40,813 bases of DNA. Source: a virus. The notes beneath the pieces were generated by a model. That model was given only the letters and a program-made list of their open reading frames with translations. It ran no database searches and had not been told where the DNA came from. The stretch spans positions 1-40,813 of IMG/VR virus record IMGVR_UViG_3300046004_001125; one strand, written 5' to 3'. Of this stretch, positions 26,797-33,242 are shown in pieces. A program made the translations under genes and the position numbers. How positions within the stretch are numbered: the first letter of the stretch is position 1; every line of letters starts with the position of its first letter.

Positions 26797-27018
26797 TTAC
26801 AGTTCCCCTAGTCCGTACATCCACGGCATCTTCTCCTTCCCGCCAGAGATAAGGTTCAAGCGTGACTTCAGTTTACCGTATGTCTCCTCGTTGTACTTTC
26901 CTTTGCGGATGCTGACCCCGTTGCGTTCAGCGCCAGCGGTTCGGTTGGATCGGTCATGGTTGTTCGACGGTAATTGATTTGGCTGCACCTTGGCAGCGTG
27001 AGCATTGCACGGAGCCAT
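26797..27018 (-). CDS. Small basic protein, out-of-frame overlap with the upstream gene
   Basis: The frame ends TAA at 26797 and its last about 50 residues look coding: SIRKGKYNEETYGKLKSR, then ISGGKEKMPWMYGLGEL. The start is uncertain. The ATG at 27016-27018 gives 73 residues but overlaps the 122-residue gene by 65 bases. The ATG that overlaps that gene's stop (ATGA at 26954) leads only to a 29-codon frame. Possible readings are an overlapping gene, a frameshifted extension of the upstream gene, or a decayed gene. Without it the 192 bases before the terminase would be empty. Confidence 0.45.
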   Translation of the reverse strand: MAPCNAHAAKVQPNQLPSNNHDRSNRTAGAERNGVSIRKGKYNEETYGKLKSRLNLISGGKEKMPWMYGLGEL

Positions 27019-27322
27019 TGGCTTGGGACATCCACTCGCCGGTCTTGCCGCAGTAGGCTCGGGTGCCATTAAGGGGCAGCAGGTGGGAGACGGCGCGGGA
27101 GTCGGTGCCAAGGCATGATTGCCATCGGTAGATGGGTACAGGAACCTCGCCTGCCTCTAGACGGGAGAGACAGGCGAGGACGTCGGCGGATCGGTAGAGC
27201 GGTCGCACTGTTGGGGTGCAGGGGGCGATCCACCGGGCGGCAAGGAGTTTGCGGAAAGTGCCCTGCCCTTGGCCTGGCAGCATCTTCAGCACTTCGGCGG
27301 TAATGATCAGCAGTTTCATCAT
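26954..27322 (-). CDS. Unknown protein with Cys-pair C-terminus
   Basis: A 122-residue protein. The N-terminal half (EVLKMLPGQGQGTFRKLLA, then PLYRSADVLACLSRLE) looks like a MerR/excisionase-type helix-turn-helix. The C-terminal half has RAYCGKTGEWM and CSRCQGA, a possible zinc site. It starts at one of two consecutive ATGs (MMK) after a 27-base gap. Regulator or DNA-binding accessory is an inference from the fold impression only. Confidence 0.6.
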   Translation of the reverse strand: MMKLLIITAEVLKMLPGQGQGTFRKLLAARWIAPCTPTVRPLYRSADVLACLSRLEAGEVPVPIYRWQSCLGTDSRAVSHLLPLNGTRAYCGKTGEWMSQANGSVQCSRCQGAAKSITVEQP

Positions 27323-27349
27323 GCCGCGTATTCCGCAAACTCCGGGATT

Positions 27350-27550
27350 TCAATAGGGGATGTTGCCCATCTTGCTGAGTACCCACTCTCCTCGGCTTAG
27401 ACTGCCCCTCTCGGCATCTAGACGGTCCCAGTCTACGATGGATAGGCAGATGGATCGAGTGGTGACCTTGCGGCCATTGCCGGAGCCTGCTGGCCTACCG
27501 GGTTTGCGTTTAATGATGGTCTCGTATTGTTTCAGGTCGTTTGCGTCCAT
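27350..27550 (-). CDS. Small DNA-binding protein, AT-hook plus ribbon-helix-helix-like
   Basis: A 66-residue protein with a basic KRKPGRPAGSGNGRK stretch resembling an AT-hook (core GRP), followed by TTRSICLSIVDWDRLDAERG and SRGEWVLSKM, a strand-helix-helix pattern like the Arc/CopG family. It is probably a regulator of this gene block or of the terminase genes that follow. The leader is C/A-rich (CAACCAAAACAAACACC before ATG). Confidence 0.6.
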   Translation of the reverse strand: MDANDLKQYETIIKRKPGRPAGSGNGRKVTTRSICLSIVDWDRLDAERGSLSRGEWVLSKMGNIPY

Positions 27551-27568
27551 GGTGTTTGTTTTGGTTGA

Positions 27569-27802
27569 TTAGATTTTTTCGTTCCAGAGCCGGATGCCCA
27601 GCTTAACGGCAAGCAAGGTAATTGCGTCGTCCTCGGTTGGTCCATAAGCACTGGCATTAATGAAGTCTCTGTCATGCCTATACGCCATCCAGCGGTTAAA
27701 AGACTTGGCTCCGGTTCTTAATGCAATTACTTTAATCCCGTGCCGATCCATCCAGATCAGGCGAGGACTTTTGGTTTCTTCAACGTCGAATAGTTCGCTC
27801 AT
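27569..27802 (-). CDS. Unknown 77-residue protein
   Basis: A small alpha/beta-looking protein (PRLIWMDRHGIKVIALR, later FINASAYGPTEDDAITLLAV) ending LGIRLWNEKI. I do not recognise it. The ATG overlaps the stop of the gene before it (ATGA), so it is translated from the same message as the small unknown genes upstream. Confidence 0.65.
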   Translation of the reverse strand: MSELFDVEETKSPRLIWMDRHGIKVIALRTGAKSFNRWMAYRHDRDFINASAYGPTEDDAITLLAVKLGIRLWNEKI

Positions 27803-28188
27803 GGTTTTGGATTAATTGTAGCTGGCTTGTGGCAAGGCATCCAGTCCTCGCCGGGGCGTTTGATCTCACAATTTTTCTGAAGAGCCTCGTAGGTTGACCA
27901 AGTTCTTTCCCCACAGTTAATCTGGATTTTTGCGACGCCTGTTACCATCCACCATTCGGGAAATCCGATACCCCTGATCACGCTCCCCGGCGGCACATCC
28001 TCCGGCCCCAGCGGGATCATTACTGGTTCGGGCTTGATGCGGTATTTTTCCGGGCACTCAATGAATTTTACGTCTTTCACATCATCCCAGACTATTGATT
28101 GTCCACACTCGATTCCATGCTGGATCGTTTTGCCCTCAGTAAGGGCTTGGACAAGCGGGAGGTAGAGATACGCGGTTTCTTTTGTCAT
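27799..28188 (-). CDS. Unknown 129-residue protein
   Basis: Features: an N-terminal helix (AYLYLPLVQALTEGKTI), a strand-rich middle with FIECPEKYRIKPEP, and PEDVPPGSVIRG. The KPEP/PPGS pattern is common in small early phage proteins of unknown role. The C-terminus NPKP is produced by reading through the leader of the next gene. ATGA overlaps on both sides. Confidence 0.65.
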   Translation of the reverse strand: MTKETAYLYLPLVQALTEGKTIQHGIECGQSIVWDDVKDVKFIECPEKYRIKPEPVMIPLGPEDVPPGSVIRGIGFPEWWMVTGVAKIQINCGERTWSTYEALQKNCEIKRPGEDWMPCHKPATINPKP

Positions 28189-28427
28189 GGTTTTGGTTTT
28201 GGGTTGCTTGTAATAAATCCCTTTAGTGCTTTCTTGGTCAGCTTCTCGACGTGATGCGGATCAAGGCATCGACCGCCGTCAAATGTTGCCCATGTGTGGA
28301 TGATTTGCAGAGCCGTAATTGCTGCTTCAAACTCCTTCGCGTGAGCAATCCATCCGTGTCCCTTTAGGAGGTTTACTTGCTCGCGTAAAAAGCCGGAATG
28401 GGCTGTCTTTTGGGGTTTTGCTTTCAT
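28185..28427 (-). CDS. Unknown 80-residue protein
   Basis: A mostly helical small protein (REQVNLLKGHGWIAHAKEF, then AAITALQIIHTWATFDGG) ending SNPKPKP, a tail generated by the C/A-rich leader of the following gene. ATGA overlap at both ends. No family recognised. Confidence 0.6.
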   Translation of the reverse strand: MKAKPQKTAHSGFLREQVNLLKGHGWIAHAKEFEAAITALQIIHTWATFDGGRCLDPHHVEKLTKKALKGFITSNPKPKP

Positions 28428-28663
28428 GGTTGCTCCAAAAGTAGTGCGTTTCTGGCAATGCAGCGCATATCATAAGCTTTAGCAGCAAGCGCATGCATGG
28501 TTGACCGCTCTGGGATTTCATAGATTTTTGCAATCTGCTCCAGCGCGTCGCGGAGTTTCTCGGCATCCTCAAACGGCACCCAGTCTCCATCGTCGCGCCG
28601 TTCCATTTGCCCCAGCGTGGAGCCTCCCATGTCGAAGAATTGTATCGGGTCGTATCTGTTCAT
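28424..28663 (-). CDS. Unknown 79-residue early-type protein
   Basis: It starts MNRYDPIQFFDMGG, then LGQMERRDDGDWVPFEDAEKL and a helix. Proteins of this form (a short acidic strand, then a WV-x-x-x-DAE helix) recur in small early genes of many phages, without known function. ATGA overlaps on both sides. The upstream leader ACCAACCAAAACC is the clearest copy of the recurring start motif. Confidence 0.65.
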   Translation of the reverse strand: MNRYDPIQFFDMGGSTLGQMERRDDGDWVPFEDAEKLRDALEQIAKIYEIPERSTMHALAAKAYDMRCIARNALLLEQP

Positions 28664-29007
28664 GGTTTTGGTTGGTGATGGGTGTAGTGCTTGTAGTTCG
28701 GATCGTTAACCCGGTGCCTGAGTTCGGCCTTGAGGTAGATGGCAAGGTCGAGGGCTTCCTCGTAAGCATGCTGGCACATGTTGTCGAGGCTATCGGCGAC
28801 GGTGCATCCGTACTTCTTGATGCCCAGACGCTGCCTGTCGGCAATGTCCCGGATGACCTCGGCTTCAATGCCAGAGGGTTCCGGCTGAGTCCAGCCCTCT
28901 GGCTCCTCGTGGACGACGTTGCCATCTTGGCAATCGGGGTGATCGGGGTGATACCAGTAGGGACCGGCGGGGGAAGAATAGCGAATGAGTTTAGGGATGG
29001 TGGTCAT
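28660..29007 (-). CDS. MazG-like / all-alpha NTP pyrophosphohydrolase family protein
   Basis: A 115-residue protein. The C-terminal half has the pattern DRQRLGIKKYG, a spacer, then HAYEEALDLAIYLKAEL, with the Glu-Glu-x-x-Asp metal-site signature (about 83, 84 and 87). This arrangement is seen in phage nucleotide pyrophosphohydrolases related to MazG and the dATP/dGTP diphosphohydrolase group. The N-terminus (SSPAGPYWYHPDHPDCQDGN) is an added segment. I chose MTTIPKL as start because it follows a C/A-rich leader. It ends QPKP by reading the next leader. Confidence 0.65.
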   Translation of the reverse strand: MTTIPKLIRYSSPAGPYWYHPDHPDCQDGNVVHEEPEGWTQPEPSGIEAEVIRDIADRQRLGIKKYGCTVADSLDNMCQHAYEEALDLAIYLKAELRHRVNDPNYKHYTHHQPKP

Positions 29008-29030
29008 GGTGGTGGTTTGGTTGGTTGTTT

Positions 29031-29049
29031 CCGGCTGATTGAACCCCGG
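29031..29049 (-). repeat. Intergenic T-arm-like hairpin 3 (weak)
   Basis: On the minus strand CCGGGGTTCAATCAGCCGG follows the stop of the 91-residue gene. Only the outer four pairs form, but the loop sequence GTTCAATC and the preceding CTAAACAT match the stronger hairpin at 29358-29376. Confidence 0.45.
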
Positions 29050-29057
29050 CGGGATGT

Positions 29058-29333
29058 TTAGCAATATTCAGCAACGCGATTGGAGCGAACGTCCTGCGCC
29101 CAGTGGTAGTCGTTGAGTTCTTCCTGCAAAGCCTCCAGCTTGGCTTCCAGTTCCTCAATGCGGAGCCATGGGTCGCTGTTTTTGGCTTCGTGTTCGTCCT
29201 CGGTCTCTTGGTCCCATGTATCGGTGAAGTCGCGGGAGAAAGAGTAAACCGCTTTGCCGTCGTCGTCCTTCTTGCTGTAGTACTCGGTGACGGAGTGGTT
29301 GTGGCGGGAGTGGGTGGTGATTGGATTGCTCAT
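29058..29333 (-). CDS. Unknown 91-residue acidic protein with coiled coil
   Basis: A His/Tyr-containing N-terminus (HSRHNHSVTEYYSKKDDDG), a strand pair, then an acidic helix predicted by eye to be a coiled coil (RIEELEAKLEALQEELNDY). No family recognised. It is not coupled to its neighbours: a T-arm-like hairpin lies on each side, and the leader is C/A-rich (CCAACCAACCAACTACC). Confidence 0.6.
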   Translation of the reverse strand: MSNPITTHSRHNHSVTEYYSKKDDDGKAVYSFSRDFTDTWDQETEDEHEAKNSDPWLRIEELEAKLEALQEELNDYHWAQDVRSNRVAEYC

Positions 29334-29357
29334 GGTAGTTGGTTGGTTGGGATTGGT

Positions 29358-29376
29358 GCCGGGGATTGAACCCGGC
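29358..29376 (-). repeat. Intergenic T-arm-like hairpin 2
   Basis: GCCGGG, 7-base loop TTCAATC, CCCGGC: a perfect 6-bp stem with the exact loop size and most of the sequence of a tRNA T-arm (GG-TTCAATC-CC). No other part of a tRNA is present. It sits nine bases after the stop of the 96-residue gene and is followed by the C/A-rich leader of the next gene. The U-tract of a terminator is missing. Confidence 0.7.
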
Positions 29377-29384
29377 TAAAATGT

Positions 29385-29675
29385 TTAGTCGCCAATTGAG
29401 TAGTAGTTTTCTTCAATGACTTTGCCGTCTTCCAACTTAAAAGAGGGATAGCTGCGTTGGCGTGCGGCGTTAAGTGCTTTGAGGTACTGCTCGGCAGTCA
29501 GTCCCTCGGGAGTGTCGAGGGCGCAGTAGCTGTAGTCGCCCCAGCTACCCTGCACATGGCGATCGGAAAGGTTGGTGCCTTTGCGGGTGCGCCAAAGGGC
29601 GGCACCTTGGGCACGGAGGGCAAGAATTGCGCGTTCTTCGGTGGTCAGAGTGGGGGATTTACGGCGTGTTTGCAT
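29385..29675 (-). CDS. Unknown 96-residue protein
   Basis: I chose the start MQTRRKSPTL after a C/A-rich leader, although the open frame extends upstream through another gene. It has a basic N-terminus, then a helix (LTTEERAILALRAQGAALWR) and a polar C-terminal half ending YYSIGD. Nothing identifies a family. Confidence 0.6.
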   Translation of the reverse strand: MQTRRKSPTLTTEERAILALRAQGAALWRTRKGTNLSDRHVQGSWGDYSYCALDTPEGLTAEQYLKALNAARQRSYPSFKLEDGKVIEENYYSIGD

Positions 29676-29697
29676 TGGATTGGATTGGTTGGAAGTT

Positions 29698-29716
29698 GCT
29701 GGGGATGGAACCCAGC
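29698..29716 (-). repeat. Intergenic T-arm-like hairpin 1
   Basis: GCTGGG, 7-base loop TTCCATC, CCCAGC: a 6-bp perfect stem with the same geometry as the hairpin at 29358-29376, with compensating changes (C-G to T-A) in the stem. It is located nine bases after the stop of the 112-residue gene, again without a U-tract. Confidence 0.65.
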
Positions 29717-29724
29717 GGGGTGAA

Positions 29725-30063
29725 TTAGGCGGCGAACTTATTAAGGATGTCGTTGATCTCGGCTTCGGAGTGCGCCTTGGCTTGGCGTTGCTCTTCCTGC
29801 CGGATGTAGTTGGGCAGGTTGTTCTCGTAGCGGTCGTAACCGTGGAGGATGCCGCCGTAAGACTTGCCGGTGGTGGTGCAGCCTGCATACAGGCTAAGCA
29901 GCACTTCGACTCGGGTCTCCTTGTTGCGGCGGTTGGCGTATTCGTGCCGGGTCTTGATTTCCCACTGCCATGCTTTTTCACAGGCGTGGAACCGGCGGGT
30001 GAGTTGGTCACCGTTGACAAAGCGGATGAGGACAAAGACTTCTGGAACTGCTTGGTTGGTCAT
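29725..30063 (-). CDS. Unknown 112-residue protein
   Basis: A polar protein with a strand-rich start (EVFVLIRFVNGDQLTRRFHA), a basic middle and an acidic/Gln-rich C-terminal helix (EEQRQAKAHSEAEINDIL). No family recognised. It is preceded by a 108-base spacer (30064-30171) that is A/T-rich and ends in a C/A leader (AACAAGCCAAACCAA). I find no firm promoter or terminator in that spacer. Confidence 0.6.
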   Translation of the reverse strand: MTNQAVPEVFVLIRFVNGDQLTRRFHACEKAWQWEIKTRHEYANRRNKETRVEVLLSLYAGCTTTGKSYGGILHGYDRYENNLPNYIRQEEQRQAKAHSEAEINDILNKFAA

Positions 30064-30171
30064 TTGGTTTGGCTTGTTTGGCTGGGTTAATTCCCGTCAC
30101 CAGAGTACACGCCAAATAGTTCTTGTCCACTACTTATTCCACTTTTCTTCAATTATTTTTATCGTGCCCAC

Positions 30172-30345
30172 TTAGTGATCCAGCAGACGCTTCAGCAATT
30201 CGACCATCTCCCACCGGGTGCAGGTAGTTCGCCGTTCCAGCCGGACGATAATCTGGGCAATCAGTCGCAGGATTCCCGCATCCGTCATCCCGGCTGCATT
30301 GGCGGCACGGATCGTTTTGTCGGCGTTGGCTTGAAGCGTGTTCAC
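30172..30345 (-). CDS. Small protein coupled to the helicase loader
   Basis: The best start is a GTG (30343-30345) overlapping the loader stop (GTGA), giving 57 residues. A longer ATG start would run inside the loader gene. The product is helical and basic (DAGILRLIAQIIVRLERR, then WEMVELLKRLL). Its coupling to the loader suggests a replication accessory, but the family is unknown. Confidence 0.5.
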   Translation of the reverse strand: MNTLQANADKTIRAANAAGMTDAGILRLIAQIIVRLERRTTCTRWEMVELLKRLLDH

Positions 30346-31004
30346 TTCCGGTAACTTTCCCAGTCGCAGTTCACGATCCCGCCGCATTCGTTGGCCCGGT
30401 CCATAATGCGCGGCCCGAGGGACTTCTGGGCTTCTGCCAGCGTAAGGTTGGCAATCAGGATCGTCGGCAGTTCGTTTGAGTACCTGGCGTTGATCAGGTC
30501 ATCAAAACGGTGGTTGTCCCATTTCTCCTCGGAGCGGTTCTGCGCCTCGTCCACCACCAAGAAGGGAGTCTTCTTCCAGCCATTCAAGACCGGCTCCATG
30601 TCTTCCTTCCTGACCCAGCACTGCTTGATGCGGTCGAGCATCTCCGTTGCCGTCAGGAATTTACCGGCGGACTTCCCGGCCATTACCCGCGCTGCTGCCA
30701 AGTAAGCGGCAATCACGGTCTTCCCTCTGCCGGTCGGCCCGATCAGGATCAGCAAGCCGTCAGACAGTGCGGCAGGAAGTAGGGATTTGGCGCATTCCAA
30801 TCCCGGCCCATGGAGCGCTCTGAGCGCTTTGATTGCTCTGGACCCATGACCAGCAGCGGACAGGGCTTCCGACGCAGCAGGCGCAACGGCAGGGGCACTG
30901 CTGGCTTGATGAGGCTTGTGGGCATCCATGGCGGAACGGATGCGCTTTTCGATTTCGGATGCGACCGCTGCTGGGTCGATGGTTTCTGGGAGATCGGTGA
31001 TCAT
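30342..31004 (-). CDS. DnaC/IstB-like helicase loader ATPase
   Basis: A 220-residue AAA+ protein with Walker A GPTGRGKT (89-96) and Walker B FLVVDEA (148-154), then NARYSNELPTILIANLT, the sensor region of DnaC-type loaders, and a final arginine-containing segment (GPRIMDRANEC). The first about 50 residues are Ala-rich and flexible. With the organizer protein encoded just before it (ATGA overlap) it would load the host DnaB helicase, like lambda P or DnaC. No phage helicase or polymerase is encoded, so replication must use host enzymes. Confidence 0.85.
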   Translation of the reverse strand: MITDLPETIDPAAVASEIEKRIRSAMDAHKPHQASSAPAVAPAASEALSAAGHGSRAIKALRALHGPGLECAKSLLPAALSDGLLILIGPTGRGKTVIAAYLAAARVMAGKSAGKFLTATEMLDRIKQCWVRKEDMEPVLNGWKKTPFLVVDEAQNRSEEKWDNHRFDDLINARYSNELPTILIANLTLAEAQKSLGPRIMDRANECGGIVNCDWESYRK

Positions 31005-31813
31005 GATTGTGGTTTGTGCTGGTAATAGATTTTGGGGACGATGACTTCAGGTCCGTGCCGCTCGGCTTCCTTCCGCTCCTTGTCCTGTAGGGCGAATGAG
31101 ATTTGAACCGGCTTCCCGGCAGGGGCAGTCTCGCTGATGAACGGAGCATAGCCCTGCGCCTTCCATGACCGGACGGTTGCTTTCCAGTCCTTGATCGGTG
31201 CCTTGCCGTTCGTCCATCCGTTGCCTTCCCATTTCCAGAAGGCGGCAGCACCTTGACCGGCAGGGCATCCAAGAGAGACAGCGAACTCCTCGACCTCTTC
31301 TGGGCATTTTGCCTTTGCCGTGTTTTTTTGCTTGGCGGAATCGCCAAACTCCTTCCCTTCCATTTCCCTTCCATTCCCCTTCCCTTCCACTTCCTTTCCC
31401 TTCCCTTCCCCACGTGCAGGATTTACGAAGAGTTCTGCCTCGTTTGTAATTTCCGTGCGTGCACATGCATGCACGTGCGTTTCCGTGTATTCAGGCAGGT
31501 TTGACTTGGCCTCCCGTAGATTGATGCACTGATGGGAAAGGAAGCTGGGGATGCACCCATACTCACCGGATGCTCCGTAGCGCAGGATCATGCCGGTCCC
31601 CTCAAGGGCACCCAGCACTTCGGCAAAGTTCACCGACTCATAAGGGAAGACCTGCACTCCCAGTTTGCGTGGTTCCCATTTGAACCGGCCTTCACGGTCT
31701 GCAATACACCAGAGGCCAATAAAAGCCAAGCGAACAGGCAGCTTGCTGGATTGCTCCAGTTCGACAAGCCCTTCATGCAGAAAGAACTCGGGTTTGATTG
31801 TACGGATTCTCAT
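31001..31813 (-). CDS. Replisome organizer, lambda-O-like
   Basis: A 270-residue protein. The N-terminal domain (MRIRTIKPEFFLHEGLVELE, then RLAFIGLWCIADREGRFKWEPRKL in part) is a winged-helix type seen in phage replication initiators. A low-complexity Gly/Glu/Lys linker occupies about residues 134-158 (ARGEGKGKEVEGKGN), and a C-terminal part (FWKWEGNGWTNGKAPIKDWK) probably contacts the loader. The linker is encoded by a 63-base purine tract next to a 27-base alternating purine-pyrimidine run. In lambda the origin also lies inside the O gene. A GGAGG lies too far upstream (about 20 bases) to be a normal ribosome site. Confidence 0.8.
   Translation of the reverse strand: MRIRTIKPEFFLHEGLVELEQSSKLPVRLAFIGLWCIADREGRFKWEPRKLGVQVFPYESVNFAEVLGALEGTGMILRYGASGEYGCIPSFLSHQCINLREAKSNLPEYTETHVHACARTEITNEAELFVNPARGEGKGKEVEGKGNGREMEGKEFGDSAKQKNTAKAKCPEEVEEFAVSLGCPAGQGAAAFWKWEGNGWTNGKAPIKDWKATVRSWKAQGYAPFISETAPAGKPVQISFALQDKERKEAERHGPEVIVPKIYYQHKPQS
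31349..31487. other. Candidate replication origin inside the organizer gene
   Basis: 31349-31411 is a pyrimidine tract on the plus strand (purine on the minus) with only three interruptions and a repeating TTCCCTTCC pattern. At 31454-31480 is a 27-base run of strictly alternating pyrimidine and purine containing GTGCAC, TGCATGCA and CACGTG, flanked by direct repeats TTTCCGTG (31450-31457 and 31480-31487). Such tracts favour unwinding or unusual DNA structure. The origin role is inferred by analogy with lambdoid phages. Confidence 0.45.
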
Positions 31814-31899
31814 AACAATAAAAAGGCCACCGCCTCCAGAAAAGTTGAACCCTGCGGAACAAACGCAGACAATTCTTGGAGGGGTGGCAAAGTTTTCAT
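31810..31899 (-). CDS. Possible 29-residue peptide upstream of the organizer gene
   Basis: The frame MKTLPPLQELSAFVPQGSTF and on to a Leu-rich end closes with TGA overlapping the organizer ATG (ATGA), the same coupling used by most genes here. It fills part of a 162-base gap (31814-31975). No Shine-Dalgarno is seen. It could be a translated leader peptide that couples the organizer to upstream translation. It is too short to assign a function. Confidence 0.35.
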   Translation of the reverse strand: MKTLPPLQELSAFVPQGSTFLEAVAFLLL

Positions 31900-31975
31900 G
31901 TTCTCAGAGCGGGGGTTCAATTCCGCATCCCATCGGGATACCGCAATCAAGCAGGTTCCCGAAATCTGGCAAGGA

Positions 31976-32254
31976 TTATTCTTGCAGCTTGTTGGTCCAT
32001 TCTTGCGCGGCTCGGCAGGCATCCTCGACCGTTGGGTATTCCCCGGCAGTGAAGACCTTACCGTCTTTGCAAAGCTGAACGGAGTACATCCTGATCGATT
32101 TGGCCCGCTTGACGTAGACTTTCATGGGCATGTCCCTGATTTTCTTGGTGCGCTTTTTCTGTGCCGGTGCCGGATCGGTTGGCGCATCGGGTAATGGTGC
32201 AGGAAGGAACCGCTTGGCTTGCTCTCTGGCGCGGGATTTTTCTTCTGGGGTCAT
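31976..32254 (-). CDS. AP2-like DNA-binding protein without a nuclease domain
   Basis: A 92-residue protein. A basic, Pro/Ala-rich N-terminus is followed by KVYVKRAKSIRMYSVQLCKD, then GEYPTVEDACRAAQEWTNKL, a strand-strand-helix unit like the AP2 domains attached to the two HNH proteins in this window. There is no HNH core. It may be a remnant of a homing endonuclease or a domain put to use in replication or regulation. The start overlaps the previous stop (TAATG). Confidence 0.55.
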   Translation of the reverse strand: MTPEEKSRAREQAKRFLPAPLPDAPTDPAPAQKKRTKKIRDMPMKVYVKRAKSIRMYSVQLCKDGKVFTAGEYPTVEDACRAAQEWTNKLQE

Positions 32255-32571
32255 TAAGTTGGATTTAGTGCAATTCTGATAACATCGATGGTTGCTGGCT
32301 TGGTGCAGTCGGCTGGCTGGCAATAGAGTAGTCGGTATCCCATGCCAGCCGCAGTGTTCAGTTTCTCCCATTCCTTGATCATTGCTGCCCCTCGGGAGTG
32401 CCTGCCGTTGTTAAAAATACCGCCCTGAATTTCCAACGCGAGTCGCTGGTCCGGCCAACAGAAATCGAACCGCCATTTACGAACCGGGTGGAACCGGAAC
32501 TCAGCAACCGGGGCAGGGATTCCAGCTTGAGCTAGTGCAGCGAGGAAAAGGCGGTCTTGGATCGGGGTCAT
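32254..32571 (-). CDS. PD-(D/E)XK-type endonuclease-like protein
   Basis: A 105-residue protein with EFRFHPVRKWRFDFCWPDQR and LALEIQGG: the Asp of RFDF and the Glu-x-Gln of LEIQGG match the catalytic layout of small Vsr-like, DUF559-like or VRR-NUC nucleases. Then GYRLLYCQP is a typical core strand. Such proteins in phage replication modules can be junction resolvases or repair-type nucleases. The substrate is unknown. I chose MTPIQDR because its ATG overlaps the previous stop (ATGA). Confidence 0.6.
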   Translation of the reverse strand: MTPIQDRLFLAALAQAGIPAPVAEFRFHPVRKWRFDFCWPDQRLALEIQGGIFNNGRHSRGAAMIKEWEKLNTAAGMGYRLLYCQPADCTKPATIDVIRIALNPT

Positions 32572-32816
32572 AATTTTGGCTGGTCGGTTTTGCATTTGGC
32601 CAAAAAACGATGCAGGAAGTTAAAGGAGTTTTCAGCGCGAGTCCCCCATTCGTCTTCTTTTCCGTTAGCCCAATTTACGCAGTCGTTTATTGCGGCGACG
32701 GCTTCGTTGCGCTCGCGCTCAAACTTGCGGCAGAGATTGAGCAATTTGACTATGTTTACGCTGCACTGCGTGCCCTCTCCTTCAAGCAGGATGTCTGTTT
32801 CTAAGGTGTCGCTCAT
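32568..32816 (-). CDS. Unknown 82-residue helical protein
   Basis: An acidic N-terminus (SDTLETDILLEGEG) followed by helices with charged heptad-like spacing (LNLCRKFERERNEAVAAIND) and ending CKTDQPKL. No family recognised. C/A-rich leader (AAACCAACCACAAAACC) after a 19-base gap. Confidence 0.6.
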   Translation of the reverse strand: MSDTLETDILLEGEGTQCSVNIVKLLNLCRKFERERNEAVAAINDCVNWANGKEDEWGTRAENSFNFLHRFLAKCKTDQPKL

Positions 32817-32835
32817 GGTTTTGTGGTTGGTTTAA

Positions 32836-33039
32836 TTATGCGCGGCTGGGGCAGTGTCTTTGTTGGTCCTCGGTGGCAACGTAACAGTCGCAACGGTAGA
32901 TCATCCATGCTCCATGCCGTTGACCGTCAGGGGCAAACCACACGAAGGAAGGATCGGGCGATCCAAACAGCGTTATGGTCCCGGTCATGCCGTACCGCAG
33001 GAGTCCAGTATCGTCTCCGACATAGATGGCTCGTCTCAT
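32836..33039 (-). CDS. Unknown 67-residue protein
   Basis: Beta-rich: RRAIYVGDDTGLLRYGMTGT, then PSFVWFAPDGQRHGAW and a Cys/His-containing tail. The pattern resembles small SH3-like or KOW-like folds found in early phage proteins, but this is an impression only. ATGA overlap with the gene before. Confidence 0.6.
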   Translation of the reverse strand: MRRAIYVGDDTGLLRYGMTGTITLFGSPDPSFVWFAPDGQRHGAWMIYRCDCYVATEDQQRHCPSRA

Positions 33040-33242
33040 TTCGGCTCCTCCAATTGATCGACAAGATCATCAAAATGACCCTGCCCTGTTAAGGTTTTGC
33101 GGTTCAGTTCCGCATACTGTGATGCGTTAAGCAGTCGCAATTTCTCGTATCTGAGGTATCCAAGCGCCAGCACCTTGACGGGCAATACTGAAACCACTCT
33201 GTCAATGTCGGTCCTTATTTTCTGTCTTTGTTCTGGGGTCAT
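33036..33242 (-). CDS. Unknown 68-residue helical protein
   Basis: MTPEQRQKIRTDIDRVV, then LRYEKLRLLNASQYAELNRK. It is mostly helical and charged, with no recognised domain. It begins with ATGACCCC like three other genes nearby and overlaps its neighbours by ATGA on both sides. Confidence 0.6.
   Translation of the reverse strand: MTPEQRQKIRTDIDRVVSVLPVKVLALGYLRYEKLRLLNASQYAELNRKTLTGQGHFDDLVDQLEEPK

Noticed and set aside
29340-29480. tRNA gene suggested by the GGTTCAATCC sequence
   Set aside because: Only a T-arm-like hairpin is present. No acceptor, D or anticodon arm can be folded around it. The same holds for 31860-31940.
29385-30035. Long minus frame of 216 codons
   Set aside because: The upstream part lies inside the 112-residue gene in another frame and is Thr/Pro/Ser-rich. 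The ATG at 29675 with a C/A leader is a better start.
30760-31413. 217-codon minus frame inside the organizer and loader genes
   Set aside because: It is made of Arg/Ser/Lys-rich noise in the shifted frame of two recognised genes.
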